A DNA stretch of 64,000 bases, taken from Lamellibrachia columna (Eukaryota; Annelida; Polychaeta; Sabellida; Siboglinidae). Positions within the stretch are counted from its first letter, which is position 1. Every line of letters begins with the position of its first letter. Below, in pieces: positions 37,362-50,279 of this stretch. Under the pieces are notes generated by a model, which was not told the origin of the DNA, did no database searches, and saw only the letters and a program-made list of their open reading frames with translations. The translations under genes and the position numbers were made by a program. The DNA is taken from the NCBI GenBank assembly GCA_963662155.1, contig OY759269.1:10231600-10295599 (forward strand). Reading direction: 5' to 3'.

Positions 37362-37671
37362 ACGCACGCACGCACGCACGCACACAGCGTCGGCCTGTTA
37401 GGCATAAATAAGACTGTGGTATATAATACTTGCATTTTCAGTACAACCTTGGTGAATTGGGTTCTCTCAACCTGGCGACATGGAGAAAGTGATTTTAAAT
37501 AGTTCATGAACTCGTGACGACACGGCGCTGTTGTAGCCGAAGACAATTTTTATAATTCTTCCGTCTCCACCACCGGAATGCGGAACGTTTATGGAGTGTA
37601 ACCTCAGGCGTTTTATCGAAGGCACTGGTCCACGTTGACTGCCAGCAAAATCATCTGCCAGGTGTTAGATT

Positions 37672-37723
37672 CCCTGATCGAGGTGTACCATAAGCATATG
37701 CTTATGGTACACCTCGACCAGGG
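37672..37723. repeat. 52-bp palindrome, copy B
   Basis: Counterpart of 5,667-5,718. The inner part is perfect here (GTACCATAAGCATATGCTTA and on), with one outer mismatch (GATCG/CGACC). Confidence 0.9.
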
Positions 37724-38040
37724 TATTCATGCAGCAAATCATTTCAGTATTACCAGCTGTATAGCTTATCCAGAGACACGTAAATTTGAGCTACAACCAA
37801 CAATTAAAACCAGTTGATAGGTAATCTTGCTTGAAAACAATGTCTCTAGTATCTTATTACCGCAATGGAACACATTTGGTTTTACTTGTGATGTGTCAGA
37901 TGGCCGTTTGGTGAACAGGACGCCTGCTATGTATAAAATAGTCGGCTGAGTCTGCCTATGTAACACTTTCCAAATTGTTTGTCTGATACCATGGTATACC
38001 TCTTTATCAACATTTAACTTCTCGGAGATACCAAACATAT

Positions 38041-38115
38041 GTACGCACACGCACGCGCACGTGCACGCGCACGCGCTCGCGCTCACGGACACACACACAC
38101 GTATACACGCACGCA

Positions 38116-38190
<75 letters not shown>

Positions 38191-38225
38191 GCGCGCGCGC
38201 ACACACATACGCGTGCACACAGCGC
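38041..38225. repeat. (CA)n and (CG)n tract
   Basis: Contains a long pure CA run followed by CGCGCG. Confidence 0.9.
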
Positions 38226-38414
38226 GCGCAAACGAAAGCACACACAATCGGCTGGCTATATGAAAACAAGTTTGTTGTAAATAATACTTGTTTGTTTTAT
38301 CAAATCTTGGCGCAATGTGTTCAGTCAACCATGACACAGCGTGTCCGGTCAACCATTGCGCTATGCTAATTGTGCCTGTTTTAAAATAACTCTTGACAAA
38401 TGTGAGGCACATGT

Positions 38415-38600
38415 ACACAACAACCACACATATATGTACAACCACACATATACGTACAACCACACATATACATACAACCACACATATGCGTACAACCACA
38501 CATATACGTACAACCACACATATACGTACAACCACACATATACGTACAACCACACATATACTTACAAACACATATATACGTACAACCACACATATACGTG
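38415..38600. repeat. 18-bp minisatellite, about 10 units, copy B
   Basis: Same unit as 6,360-7,486 but about six times shorter; flanks match. Confidence 0.95.
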
Positions 38601-38902
38601 TCGTGGTTCGGTGGTAGAATGAACCTGATGGTTTAGCGAATTGACCAATTCTGAAGACTGGCCAATTTACACAAACGTCCGTTTTCACCACCGGAATGCT
38701 GAACGCTTACGGATTGTAACGGCAGGGAACTCACACAAGACATTGGTCGGTGCTGACTGTCAGCATTACCGTCTGCCAAGTAATAGAGCTACCTGAATTA
38801 AGGTCAACCTTAAATAGGGTATTATTGCAGTAGTCAGCACGTCAGTGCTACTGGTACTACTCACTTGTCCCGAGTATGTTATTACCCCATCGGAACACAT
38901 CT

Positions 38903-38995
38903 ACGAACGTGTGATGTGTCCAGAGGCACGTTCGTATTAGCTACAATGCTGGTGTAGCTAATACGAACGTGTCTCTGGACACATCACACGTTTGT
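38903..38995. repeat. 93-bp inverted repeat, copy B
   Basis: Counterpart of 7,731-7,823, with the upstream TGCTACTGGTACTACTCACT block duplicated on both sides in this copy. Confidence 0.9.
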
Positions 38996-39435
38996 ATTAT
39001 CTACAACCAGCAATTAAAACCAGCTGATTGTCCACTTCACTTGCTACTGGTACTACTCACTTGTCCCGAGTATGTTATTACCCCATCGGAACACATTTAA
39101 TTTGACTGATGATATTCGTTCACCACCAGATCTGCCCGATGACGTGTATGTTATTACTGTCCGATGACGTGTATTACCACCAGCTCCAGATGGTCTTGTG
39201 GTGAACAGGTCGTCTGCGGTGAACGACGAGGCCGAGTATGCACCACCATCCTGTCTGATTCCAGGGTATACGTCTTATTCCACACGTAACTTTTCGGTGT
39301 TGACAAGACACCCTCACGAATGAACACATATATAAACACATACAAACGCACACGCAAACGCCCACACGCGCTCGCACGCACACACATTCACGCGCGAGCA
39401 CGCACGCATACACGCGCTCCCAGATATATACAAAC

Positions 39436-39624
39436 GCAGAACTGATGTTGTTACACCCGCAGAACAGATGCTGTTACAACTGCAGAACTCATGTTGTTAT
39501 ACATGCAGAACGCATGTTGTTACACCTGCAGAAGTCATGTTGTTACACCTGCAGAACTCATGTTGTTGCACCTGCAGAACTCATGTTGTTACACCTGCAG
39601 AACTCATGTTGTTACACCTGCAGG
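39436..39624. repeat. 23-bp minisatellite, copy B
   Basis: Counterpart of 8,264-8,452. Confidence 0.92.
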
Positions 39625-40069
39625 ACAACTGCCACGACGTGTATTGTGACCGACATACAAAGACAAAGGCTTTAGTTTGTGTTTTCTCGTTCAATACAAG
39701 CGCACGCAACATTGCAATTACCTTTGTGGAAGACTGGGCATGTGTATTTTTTTTCATTCCAGGGTGTAATTCCAAACGCTGTTTTTAAAAGTAAGCTTCG
39801 TTGGTTATACAACGTTTGCCTTGAAACGTAAGATAATATCCTGCCCATGAGTCACATCAGGTATCACTCAAAGAAACTGTTTACCAAAGAGCTGCAATCG
39901 AGTTGATCAGGAAGTTTAACTTCGTTGATACGAAGCCATTGCGCAACGTATCGGACAGCACCTGCATAACTTTAGATAATATTGATACAAAGGCAGCATT
40001 GTCGAATGCCGACTCACTCAAGAAACGTCCGACGTCGTAGCAATATGGGATCAGCAGACGCAAACCCAC

Positions 40070-40205
40070 ACGCACACTCACACTCACACTCACACGCACA
40101 CGCACACGCACACGCACACGCACACGCACACGCACACGCACACGCACACGCACACGCACACGCACACGCACACGCACACGCACACGCACACGCACACGCA
40201 CACGC
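40070..40205. repeat. (ACGCAC)n array, copy B
   Basis: Counterpart of 8,899-9,134, shorter by about 100 bp. Confidence 0.95.
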
Positions 40206-40429
40206 CAAACCCACACGCACACGAACACGCAGTTCATCCAAATCATTCGCACAGTTTCCTGGAAGTCGTTCTGTTCAGTTATAAGACTGTTTTGTTTTGA
40301 GCTCGGCATGAACATGATAAATTTTATTTGAAGAAATGCATAGTCATGTGTCAATCTTATGTAGCATATTGCGGTGCACTAAATAATAAACAATGATTAA
40401 AATATATGAGTTTAAATGCTCCGTTTAGT

Positions 40430-42168
40430 CGCGTTCTATGGCAGTTCCCTTGCCTACGTAGCTGGTAACAAACAGGTGTCACATGAAGTCACAAACTGGC
40501 GGAATTTTACGTAAATTGAAAGTGACAACTGATAAAAACGTTTCGTTGTCAACACCGAGCAGCTACTTATTGCAGACACGCACGAACGAGTTGAATAGTT
40601 GACTGAGACAAATAGATACACGATACACTACTTTTCGTCAGCGTTCACTCGTATTTTTCGAAGAGCCATTAAAACGAACAAGCAATTACGTCACATTTAC
40701 TCGCATTGTTACGCTAACTGTAGATTTGCATTAGGCAAATTTGCCAATGACGTGATTATGTACAATAGAAATTTGCGACCAAACAACGTTATAATCATGC
40801 TGTATTCTGCCGCAGCAGGAAGTAGTGCGCATTACTTCATATCACGTCATATCACATAGTACCATAATGCATACAACGTTACATAGTCAGTGCTTTGTAA
40901 TTCAGCATAACATGTTGTGTGCACTTTGGCACACACATCCCTTTGTCCAGGTGGCAAGTGTCCATAACCCATTTCCCAGCTTCATGGTAGATCTCGCAAT
41001 ATTGCATATTAAGCCGGGGTATTCTCATTACAATTACCACTATGAGCCAAAGCGACATAGCCCAATTCCCCTTATGGAATATATTACATTATTTTTATTA
41101 TTACCCATCCTCCGAGCGGAATAACTTGGTAGTAATGTAAACCTGGGACAGGCCGTCCTTGTGTACGTAATATCGAAGTGATCAGTGGACGGTTTTCGTA
41201 ACTTGGTATATTAGTAGAAAACACGTATAGAATTGCGAACAGATGTACGTAACTTGGAACAATCGCATAAAACACGCATAACGTTTCGAACCATCTACTA
41301 TTCAGGGTGTGAATTAAAGTGTTATAAATCCAGTGGGGTGATTTAAAGTGTTGCAAATCCAGTGAGGTGAATTAAAGTATTACAAATCCTCCCCGTGGTA
41401 GTAGATGAACCCCAGAAAGTTTAGCGCCCGAAATACAAAGGGTCTGGGAGGAATAACATGGCGTACGTACATTATGGATACATACGCCCGAGCCATGCTA
41501 ACGCTTTGCACGATTATAAGAAAACGTTACAATTAAAAAATCTTAAACTTTTAGATTTACCTGCAGCTGTCATCATCTGTTTGACATGCTAATCGAGTTT
41601 AGACAAAATTATACATTTCCAGCTCTTGTAGGATGCCTGCCAATATGCGCATGAAGTATTGAAGTATCACTATGAACAGCTTCTACCAGCAAACCTGGCA
41701 ATGTCCCTGATCAAAAGTACTTATGTCAGATAATATGTTCATTTGTTCAATTGTTCAAACTTCCCGTATCCTAACTTGACGTCTGTAAACTTAGCGTGGC
41801 GACGAGCGAGTGTCGTCAGTGTATGTCAAGGTACGGCCACTGGTCCACACCTGGACGTCTCTCTGTCGTGTTTCAGTGACACGCGGCACCCGATCGTCAA
41901 TGTACACGGGTCGTAGCGTCACGCTCAGGGGGATCATGACGTATGTGAAGGTAACACACTCGTTCTTTTGCTGCCCTACGCAGTGGCCTCCGCATGGTTC
42001 CCTTTGGTGTTTTCTTACGCGTCAGGTTTTATCTGTGCGAGGGAACACTGCCACTGCCCTCGCACCTGCGACAATCTTTCGCTCTGTTTACGTTCTCTGT
42101 TGAGACTATACACGTGATCGACATTGGCCGTGTCACAGTCCGCTCTTCCCGCAGTAACAGAGGTAATG
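40430..42168. other. Copy B-specific insertion, left part; no gene recognised
   Basis: Not present in copy A except one 44-bp unit at about 40,845-40,885. A plain 86-codon frame at 40,599 has no recognisable motif. At about 41,310-41,390 a roughly 30-bp unit (AAATCCAGTG.GGTGA.TTAAAGT) occurs three times. 41,800-42,130 is GC-richer but gives no continuous frame I can name. Confidence 0.5.
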
Positions 42169-42352
42169 TACTCTACTCTACTCTACCCTACCCTACTCTA
42201 CCCTACCCTACCCTACCCTACCCTACTCTACCCTACCCTACCCTACCCTACCCTACCCTAATCTACTCTACCCTACTCTGCTCTACCCTACCGTACCGTA
42301 CATTACCGTACCGTACCGTACCCTGCCCTGCTCTGCTCTGTTCTGTTCTACT
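42169..42352. repeat. (CCCTA)n pentamer array
   Basis: CTACC units with CTACT variants, decaying to CGTAC and CTGCT. Confidence 0.92.
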
Positions 42353-42359
42353 GTCAGTT

Positions 42360-43560
42360 GTTGAGAAAGAAATCAATAAGTATATATATGAGGGATCATC
42401 AAACGATATTATCTACTTAGATTTTAAGGAAGTGTTCGATAAAGAGTCACATCAAGTATTATTACTTAATTAAAAGCTCTTGGCATCGGGTATGGCATGA
42501 ATAACTGACTGACTGACTGACTGACTGACTGGCTGGCTGGCTGGCTGCTGACTGGCTGGCTGGTTGGCTGGCTGGCTGGCTGCTGACTGACTGGCTGGCT
42601 GGCTGGCTGACTGGCTGGCTGACTGACTGACTGACTGACTGACTGACTGACTGACTGACAGAAGACACTGTGTGGTACCAGATGGAGATGTTTCATACTG
42701 GAAATCGGGCTTGAATGGGGGACTGCGATGATCAGTATTATGACCTTTATTATTATAAATATATATCAATGACTTGGACGAAAATATAACAAGCAACGTA
42801 TTGACATTTGCGCATGACCCAAAACATTTACAAAAGAGGAAATACCTACACACAGGACACGGGAACTTGGATGTAAACTGGATCGGACACTGTCATATCA
42901 GGTCAGACACTAATCCACGCCCTATAGTGACATGGCGGTTGAAATACAGCAATGCAGTGTCGTACGGCATTACTGGGGCTTTGATGACCAAGACACTAAT
43001 CCACGCCCTATTGACATCGCGGTTGAACTACAGCAATGCAGTTTGTACGACATTACTGAAGCTCTTATAGCCAAGCTACAGATGGTGTAGAATTCGGCAG
43101 CCAGGTTAATCGTGCGACAGCGAAAGCACCAGAACATAACACCTGTGCTGATTGGGTTACACTGGCTTCCCGTTCCCTGGAGGCTCCACTACAAACTACT
43201 GGTTCTTGTTTTCTCCGCTTTGCATGACCCCGCTCCAGGTTACTGACCTACTGACCCAGAATGCACCTACCCGCAACCTTCGATCTGCTGATCACTGTCT
43301 GCCGGTAGTGTCGCGCTACAAACTGGTTACAGCAGACATGTCGAGACCGACAGTATGGTCTGTCTGGTTACAGCAGACATGTCCAGACCGACAGTATGGT
43401 CTGTCTGATTACAGCAGACATGTCCAGACCGTATGGTCTGTCTGGTTACAGCAGACATGTCCAGACCAACAATATGGAACACTTTGCCGGATAACATAAG
43501 ACAAGCAGATACGCTGTGTAAATGTGAAAATAAATGGATTGCAAATTCGATATAGTGTTG
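42360..43560 (+). mobile_element. L2/CR1-like LINE remnant
   Basis: RT motif A appears as DIIYLDFKEVFDKESHQVLL (about 42,405-42,465). The motif C region reads YINDLDENITSNVLTFAHD (about 42,765-42,820), with the usual ADD changed to AHD. The C-terminal block is LIHALLTSRLNYSNAV, AARLIVRQRKH, LHWLPVPWRLHYKLLVLVFSA and APTRNLRSADHCLPV (about 43,000-43,315). Microsatellites interrupt it: (GACT/GGCT)n at 42,510-42,660 and a 41-bp repeat at 43,323-43,475 (GGTTACAGCAGACATGTCCA unit). Confidence 0.82.
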
Positions 43561-44214
43561 GCCCGGGCTCTTCATATACAGAATACAATACAATATAATT
43601 AATGGTTTTCTATTCAAAGCTTTACTCCTTTTCAAATTCTTATCCCTCCATAAATTGAGCAATCCCCTGTCTCGTTCTCACACCCAACCATGATTTAAAA
43701 AAATCAGCAAGCCAATAATTAAATTACGTAGATGTTTATTGTGAAGTAAACTTTTAAGAATAAAGTTCTAAACACTTGGCGCAACAATATGGAAATATGT
43801 TCATGAAAATATGGTAAGTTGTCCAAATTTTAATTTTATAATTTTGAATAAAATAAAATGAACTGCTGTTAATTAAATTAATGTTGGTGCTATAAGTAAG
43901 CTTTTCAATATTTTATTACTGAGAATATGTATATGTATTAATGAAATAATAATAAAATAGATTTGTTATCCCTAAGACATGATATTTCTTCTATTTAAAC
44001 ATTAATTTAATTACTTTTTTGGGTTGATGCTTCGGGCCTGCTTCCTTCGTCACCACACGAGGGCGCGCGCGTCGGCAATCACGCGTTATTTGGCGAGTGC
44101 CGTCTCTTTGTATATGACACTGTTTGGCCAGAGTGCGAAGATTAGGTAAAACGATACGTTAATGAATAGTTCCGTTGACGAAAACTGCCACGCGACACCT
44201 CTTCTGATCAAGTT
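43561..44214. other. Intergenic, no gene seen
   Basis: AT-rich sequence without recognisable features. Confidence 0.5.
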
Positions 44215-44560
44215 GCACGGGCTACTGATAGCAGCACCATTGGCGTTTAAGATCCTTGCATCGAGCACTGAATGGGTGCGCACCGAAATACGTCACCAAT
44301 TGTGTTACACGGTTTTGCGCGTTGCGCTCTAGTGAATTCAATGCGTTTCGCGTCCCACGAGTCACTCGAAATTGGAGTGATCGGTCGTTCGGTATGGCGG
44401 CCCCGACGCTGCGGAACTCAGTGCCGTGACAGCTGGCATCGGACATAACAACAAACGTTGTTTTTAAAACACATCTTTCGAAAATGTTTAGCACATTGTG
44501 TTGCTTTTAAAACTCACATTTTACTACTCACTTGTTTTTGCAAACATTATGTTCGGCGCC
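44215..44560 (+). mobile_element. L2-like LINE 3' end
   Basis: Plus-strand frame reads LLIAAPLAFKILA, then after a break RSFGMAAPTLRNSVP and FKTHL, the standard C-terminal pattern of L2-like elements (usually AAPxLWNSLP...FKTHLF). Confidence 0.7.
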
Positions 44561-44600
44561 ACGAGCAACGACTGTTAGAATGGCGCCTTGTAAAGTTTAC

Positions 44601-44890
44601 GTGGGGCGAGGTGGCGTAGAGGTTAGAACGACTCCCAATCGAGAAAACCCGGGTTCGAATCCTCTTGCTTTCATCCCACGTTGCCATAGTTCATTCAGAT
44701 GTATAAATGAGTACCTGGCTACAGAGGTGGATATGTGAACGAATAGTCTTCGCACAATTGCAGCGTGGCTGAATACTTCCCAGGGAAGTCGAGATGGCGT
44801 TGGAATGAACAGGTTTGCAACGGGGTGAAGTGCTTCCTGGAAAATTGAGGTTCCCATGGTCGATTTTAGTTGCATTTTTTGCAAACCCTA
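44601..44890 (+). mobile_element. tRNA-derived SINE
   Basis: A box TGGCGTAGAGG (44,612-44,622) and B box GGTTCGAATCC (44,652-44,662), 40 bp apart start to start, then a unique body containing AAATGAGTACCTGGCTACAG. Internal loops do not form a good tRNA, so it is a SINE rather than a tRNA gene. The end is not precise. Confidence 0.75.
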
Positions 44891-46361
44891 ATAGTAATTT
44901 TAATGGCAAATTTGCTTTTTGTATTAAACTAGCCGAGTTGCCCCGTGTTGGAGGGGAGAAAAGGCTACCACTGCAAGAGCTTATGACGCTTTGAACTACC
45001 CAATAGAATTTAGTAGGGCAATGCCAACGGCGATAGAAATTGCATGCCCCCAAAATGTAATGTATGCCTGTCGGTTTCACGAAGCGTTCGTAATGTAGGA
45101 AGGAACTTATGTGAACGTTTGATGGAGCAATCGTACAATACATGCGATATGGGAAAACAGACAGAGTCAAAGAACTATTTAATAATGTTGCTGCCCGGGT
45201 TTGGTAAAAAAAAGGTTAATTTCTACTGTAATGAATATAGGTGTACTGGCTTTAATTGAATATACAAAAAGTATTAGATTTATGTTTGAATTTGAGTCTT
45301 TTAGATATGGATCAATGCAAGAAACTGTGCATACAGAACACTTCAAAAAGGATGTTAAATGGACGTAGTTCTCTCGTGGCCTCCAGAGGGCATAATTCAC
45401 GGTTATCGGCGCCTGTTAAAGTTTCATGTTTATTTTAATAAATTCATAGATATTCAATGTATCCGTTAAATATTTGGCATGTAGGTGGGTTCAAGGTAGG
45501 TAAACGTCCCTCATTTTGTTCAGAAGGGTTGAATCAATACTTGTTGTATACGTTTGTATTAATGTCGATGCACTCACTTCGGACGAACTTAAGACGCCTA
45601 GGGTAGGTATGTTTGAAACCCCATAAAAAACTTGAAAAACGAAAAGTAAAACTGTCACCCAAGTTGAACTGTTTACTATATGTAACATTCATATAAAAAC
45701 ATCGCTTTTGGCAAACAATTTGCACGGGACGCTGTTTTAGATAAACAGTACATACTATACTGGGAAGGCGTGCAGTCGTTCCTCGTTATATTATAAATAA
45801 CACGCCAATAAAATGTACTGATGTATTCCCATATAACCATCAGCCCAACATTGATAACACGAGTACATGTACTGGTGCTGTGAGAGATCCAATATGTCTC
45901 ATTTCTTGATCATTCTCATTGATCGACGCATCGGCACAGGAACAAACGGTGAAGCCACAGCCTTGGCGTGATGTGTTTTGGGAGGTTGGTCTGGTTCCCT
46001 GTGAGTACTTGGAGGAACTGATACTGATAATTACAGTATTCAGGGATCAAAGGTGAATACATTTAAAAATGTTCCGATGACAAAAGCCAACATTGCCACC
46101 TCTTCCAACTGAACGGGGTGATGGAAGGTGTAACAGGTAGGAAACATTCTGGGTGCATATATAATTTTCTTCGCAACTCTGATTCCAGGTTCCAGTGGTT
46201 GTGACAAACAGTGGCGCTACACCCCGGAGCGTCGATAATCGAGGTTATAATAGGACCTGATTTTGCGCATCTGCTGTCTCCAGCACCCTCCTCTGCTCGC
46301 CAGTACAATGTGCGACTCAAATGTTGCATGAACACACACAGAATAGGCCGGCTGTACATAT
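44891..46361. other. Intergenic, no gene seen
   Basis: Copy B-specific sequence. Short frames only, with no motif I recognise. Confidence 0.5.
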
Positions 46362-47937
46362 TAGTGCCCTGCGCGGGCCTATAATTTGAGCGCAAACCCG
46401 GCCCGCAATTAGCGGTTACATTCCAGGCCCGGCCCAGGCCCGCAGCAATTTTTCAAGCCCGGCCCGGCCTAGGCCCGCAAACTAGAATTTAGGCCCATGT
46501 CCGGCCCAGGCCCGACCCAGACCGTGAATGTTTGGCCCAGGCCCGGCCCGGCCCGGCCCGGCCCGGCCCGCAAGTTTCAGGACCGTACCCGGCCCATACC
46601 CGCGGGCCAAAGACGGGTAAGCCCGCGGCCCGCAAGCCCGCGGCCCGCAAGCCCGCGGCCCGCTAAGTTTAGAGAAGATAAACTATAATCTTATGAGAAA
46701 TACGAAACACAAATAAACTGCAAACAGACTTATTGTTTTAATAAATAAAAAAACATATATGAACATTGTATAATGTTTACTGCTGAAATACTAATGTCAG
46801 TTGTTGTTTAGTAGTGTCTAGCTAGTAGCTTGTACTAGCTACTACTATATGTCACCCGCTCGCACTGACACCCAGTGGCATTTCCAGCAGGTCTGCAGTC
46901 ACTAGCCTGAGACAGATCAGGTTGAGACATGTGTGAATTAGTACAAGTGTGAATGAATCAGTACTGGGGAAATTTTAGATACTAAATAGTAGTCACTAGT
47001 TCACACATTTGAAAAATACCAATTACCAACTGGGGTGGGTACTGGGTACTGGCACTACTGGGCAGTGGGCAGTGGCCAGTTGGCTGGTCATTCAGGCGGG
47101 CAATGTTTGGAAGGACAATAGAACAATAGAATATCCACTGGTTTGGTCAAAATTAAGTTGATGGTTAATCGTGGCTTGATTGCCTCTGCAAATATGTCTA
47201 AAGTAAACATTTGGGGCTGGCTGCTTCCAGCCAGATGAATTTAAGTGGCCTGGGATGAGGTCATTAGATCTATGCAAAAGGGTACATTCATGCCAAAAAT
47301 ATGCGGTTTACAGAGTCTAGACATCACGGATTAAGGGATAGGAAGTTAAGTTTGAGCTGAAGAAGAATGATGGGAAACATGCATTAACTGTGATGAAGCC
47401 AGTGAAACAAGTGCCACTACTCCAGTCACAGTGTCTTGGAAAGCTAGTACAAGTTTAAAGAATTACAATACAAAGATATCGGCATGCGACTATGCATATA
47501 TTTTATATGAACTGTCTCTATTAAAAGAATGCACATTATTAAAATGATGCCATAGGAAGTCCCATTGTTGAAAAGAGGTTAAACTGCATTCCAATGTATA
47601 AAGCACTAGTGTCATTTATAATTCCATGCAAGGTCTCAATTTGCAACTATGTAATATTAAAGAAATAATTTTAAGCATTCATTAAACGGAATTACAATTA
47701 ATAATAAGTTTTTATTAATAATAAAATTAATAATCTGGGTTTTGTATGAATATTTTTATTATGTCCAGGCCCAGCCCAAGCCCGGCCCGGCCCGCTCACA
47801 CTAGGCCCAGGCCAGGTCCAAGCCCGATGTGTTTAATTTTTTTCAGCCCAGGCCCGGCCCGCGAAATTGTGTAGAGGCCCGGCCCGGCAGCCCGCGGGCC
47901 GGGCTTGGACCCAAAGCCCGGCCCGTGCAGGTCACTA
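46362..47937. mobile_element. Non-autonomous hAT-type DNA transposon (1,576 bp)
   Basis: Terminal inverted repeats TAGTGCCCTGCGCGGGCC (left) and the inverse of TAGTGACCTGCACGGGCCGG (right) are flanked by a perfect 8-bp target-site duplication, GTACATAT, at 46,354-46,361 and 47,938-47,945. TAGTG termini with an 8-bp duplication are hAT hallmarks. Both subterminal zones (to about 46,670 and from about 47,765) are packed with GGCCCGGCCC-type repeats, probably transposase-binding sites. The AT-rich interior has no transposase frame. The left-end Pro/Gly/Arg-rich frame is a repeat artefact. Confidence 0.93.
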
Positions 47938-47945
47938 GTACATAT

Positions 47946-48735
47946 ACAAGGCTGTGTGTTGCAATGTGTTCAGTAAACCTGGATACAGCCTGTTCAGTCA
48001 ACCATAGCGCCATGTGGTTGTGCCTGTTCAGTCAACCATAGCGCCATGTGGTTGTGTCAGTTTTAAAATAGCCCGTGAGCGCAACTGAACTCCACGTCTG
48101 GTCTATGCAAACTTGAATTGACCAAACATGAAGACTAACTCATTTATTCAAGCGTCCGTATTCATTACCGGAATGCGGAACGTTTACGGAGTGTAACATC
48201 AAGCTACTTCCTGAAGGCAGCGGACCGTGCTGACTGTCAGCATTACCATCTGCCCGGTGTTAGAGCCGCATGAATTAAGGTTCACCTTGAATATAATATT
48301 CTACCAACTGTCCACATTTCAGTGTTACGAGCCGGTTAACGTATCCAGACAAAATCCCGTCTCAGCTACAACAAGCAATCAAAACCAGTTGATTGGGTAT
48401 CTCCAAGCTACCGCCGTCTATTTTGAAAACAATGTCTGTCCCGAATATGCTCGTCTCGTCCAATACCAGCTCATGCAACATTTAGTTACCTTTGGGGGAA
48501 CTGGATATATGCGTCCTTTTCACAGTAATAAGCACTGTCGCAGAAACTTTTACGAAAGAATCGCAATCGAATTGATCAGGAAGTTTAGCTTCGTTGAAAC
48601 GATGCCATTGTACAACGCAAAGTATGGGACAGCACCTGCATAACTTCAAACGTAGCATTGTGGAATGCCGATTCACTCAAGAAACTTCCGGCGTCGTGGT
48701 GATATGGGATCAGCAGACACACCAATTATTCTAGT
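47946..48735 (+). repeat. Dispersed repeat family member with a 138-codon frame
   Basis: Contains CAGTCAACCATAGCGCCATG repeated twice (related to 6,270-6,310), then blocks shared with 5,560-5,830 and 7,560-7,870, then blocks shared with 8,700-8,890 and 12,410-12,600 (ATCAGGAAGTTTAGCTTCGT). The frame 48,227-48,643 (ending NFYERIAIELIRKFSFVET) is open here but broken in the other copies. Function unknown; it could be a remnant of a mobile-element protein or chance. Confidence 0.45.
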
Positions 48736-48744
48736 CTACCTGTG

Positions 48745-50207
48745 ATTATTAGCAGAGGTTAGAATATTGACATCGTTTTACAGATACAAAAAAATGGAAA
48801 AGTTCCAGAATATTTTAAAGACATGATCATTGGTAATGAAAATGTGTCACATAGACCAAAAGGCAAAGAAAGGTACCCCAACGCTTTACAGATACAATAA
48901 ATAATTGTCCCCCAAACTGTGACTTTAACATCCAGATTAAACAATCTAATACAATGTACTGCCGCCTTTGTATCAGACATACAATACCACAATTACTTCA
49001 AGAACACTTTCTTCCACAAATTGCCATGGAGAAAATTAACACAAATTCCTATCAAGGCTTTGTGAATTACTCAAAAAATATATCATAAGTAAATATGACT
49101 CGGAGTGCAATATTAATAACTGCTACACCCGCAAACGAATATGCCAGCTGAAGCTAGAAATGAATAGTATTCCTTCGTCATAATTATCATGATAAACTGC
49201 ATTAATTAATAATTCGTAACTCTGTAATATAATGTTATACTGAATACTCATTCAGTAATACTACCACAATACTATCAAATATTCGAGCTCCTCACAATAC
49301 AATTTGTAAATGATAAATGAGATGAGAATTAAAATTATGCTATATAGCACGTTACTAGTACCACATATAAACTATTGTTTAATGACTTAGGGTTTCCAAT
49401 GTCAAAGAATTAATCAACTTCAGAAAAGGGCAATACGAATAATAACGTTGAGTAATTTCAATTCACATACTGACCCGTTATTTAAAACTTACTAAAAGTG
49501 AATGATATGCTAGCCCTTCAAAAATAAAAATGTTATTATAAATGTATACATAACAAATTACCTACATACCTACAACATTGGAAGATAGCATCAAACTCCA
49601 AGATTCATGGTCATAATACACGCAACCAAAATAAAATTCACATTTATGGTACAAAGCATACTTTTGCAAAACAATGTCTTAAATACAGTTTACCAAATAC
49701 TATCAACAATGCCTCTCAAAATGTGAAAGACAAACTTTATACACACAGTTTACAGGGTTTCATAAATTATGCAAAGTATCATATCAATCAGAATTAACTG
49801 TTATACCTGTACATATATGCGCAATCAACTTCAATGATGTTAGCTACACTGAAACACAATAAATACATTTTCAGTTTCTCACCTCACTACATGCTATGAC
49901 ACACACCACAGCAGCTTAATAAAACAACAATCCAGGTTTTCATTGACGGTGGACTTTACTTTACTTCATTTTAATGTTGATAACTTTATATCTATATTCT
50001 TTGCTTTCCCCAGAAACTAAAATAAAAGAATACGACCGGTGGCTCCTACGGTAGCGACTTTTCATAAGTCTTTGTGGGAGTCTCCATGATCCTCTTTGTA
50101 TACAGTAATATTTCATTACGTACAATTATATGATATAGTATTATTATTTAATGCCTGTACATTTTGGATCTAATAAATTACTCACTTTCTTACTTATACA
50201 CACACAC
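48745..50207 (+). mobile_element. CR1/L2-like LINE 3' half, decayed
   Basis: In shifting frames: LVPHINYCLMT (Trp of the usual WG now a TAG stop), INQLQKRAIRIIT, HTDPLFK, VNDMLALQKLKCYYK, LPTYLQHW, KIHGHNTRNQNKI and FAKQCLKYSLP (about 49,365-49,720). This is the known order of a CR1/L2-type C-terminus. The 3' untranslated part runs to an AATAAATTACTCACTTTCTT end at about 50,170. 48,745-49,315 is shared with copy A; the rest is copy B-specific. Confidence 0.75.
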
Positions 50208-50279
50208 TAGTGCCCTTCGCGGGCCGGGATTTGGGTCCAAGCCCGGCCCGGCCCGCGGACTGCGGGCCGAGCCGGGCCA
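50208..50279. mobile_element. Truncated hAT end
   Basis: Starts TAGTGCCCTTCGCGGGCCGG and continues with the same GGCCCGGCCC repeats as the element at 46,362-47,937. It stops where copy A homology resumes. No right terminus is present. Confidence 0.85.

Noticed and set aside
40599..40859. 86-codon frame in the copy B insertion
   Set aside because: No motif, no splice context, and no second copy to compare.
42169..42352. Telomere-like CCCTA array
   Set aside because: The period is five, not the six of animal TTAGGG telomeres, and it is flanked by ordinary transposon DNA.
46497..46688. Pro/Gly/Arg-rich collagen-like frame
   Set aside because: Lies in the GGCCCGGCCC subterminal repeats of the hAT element.
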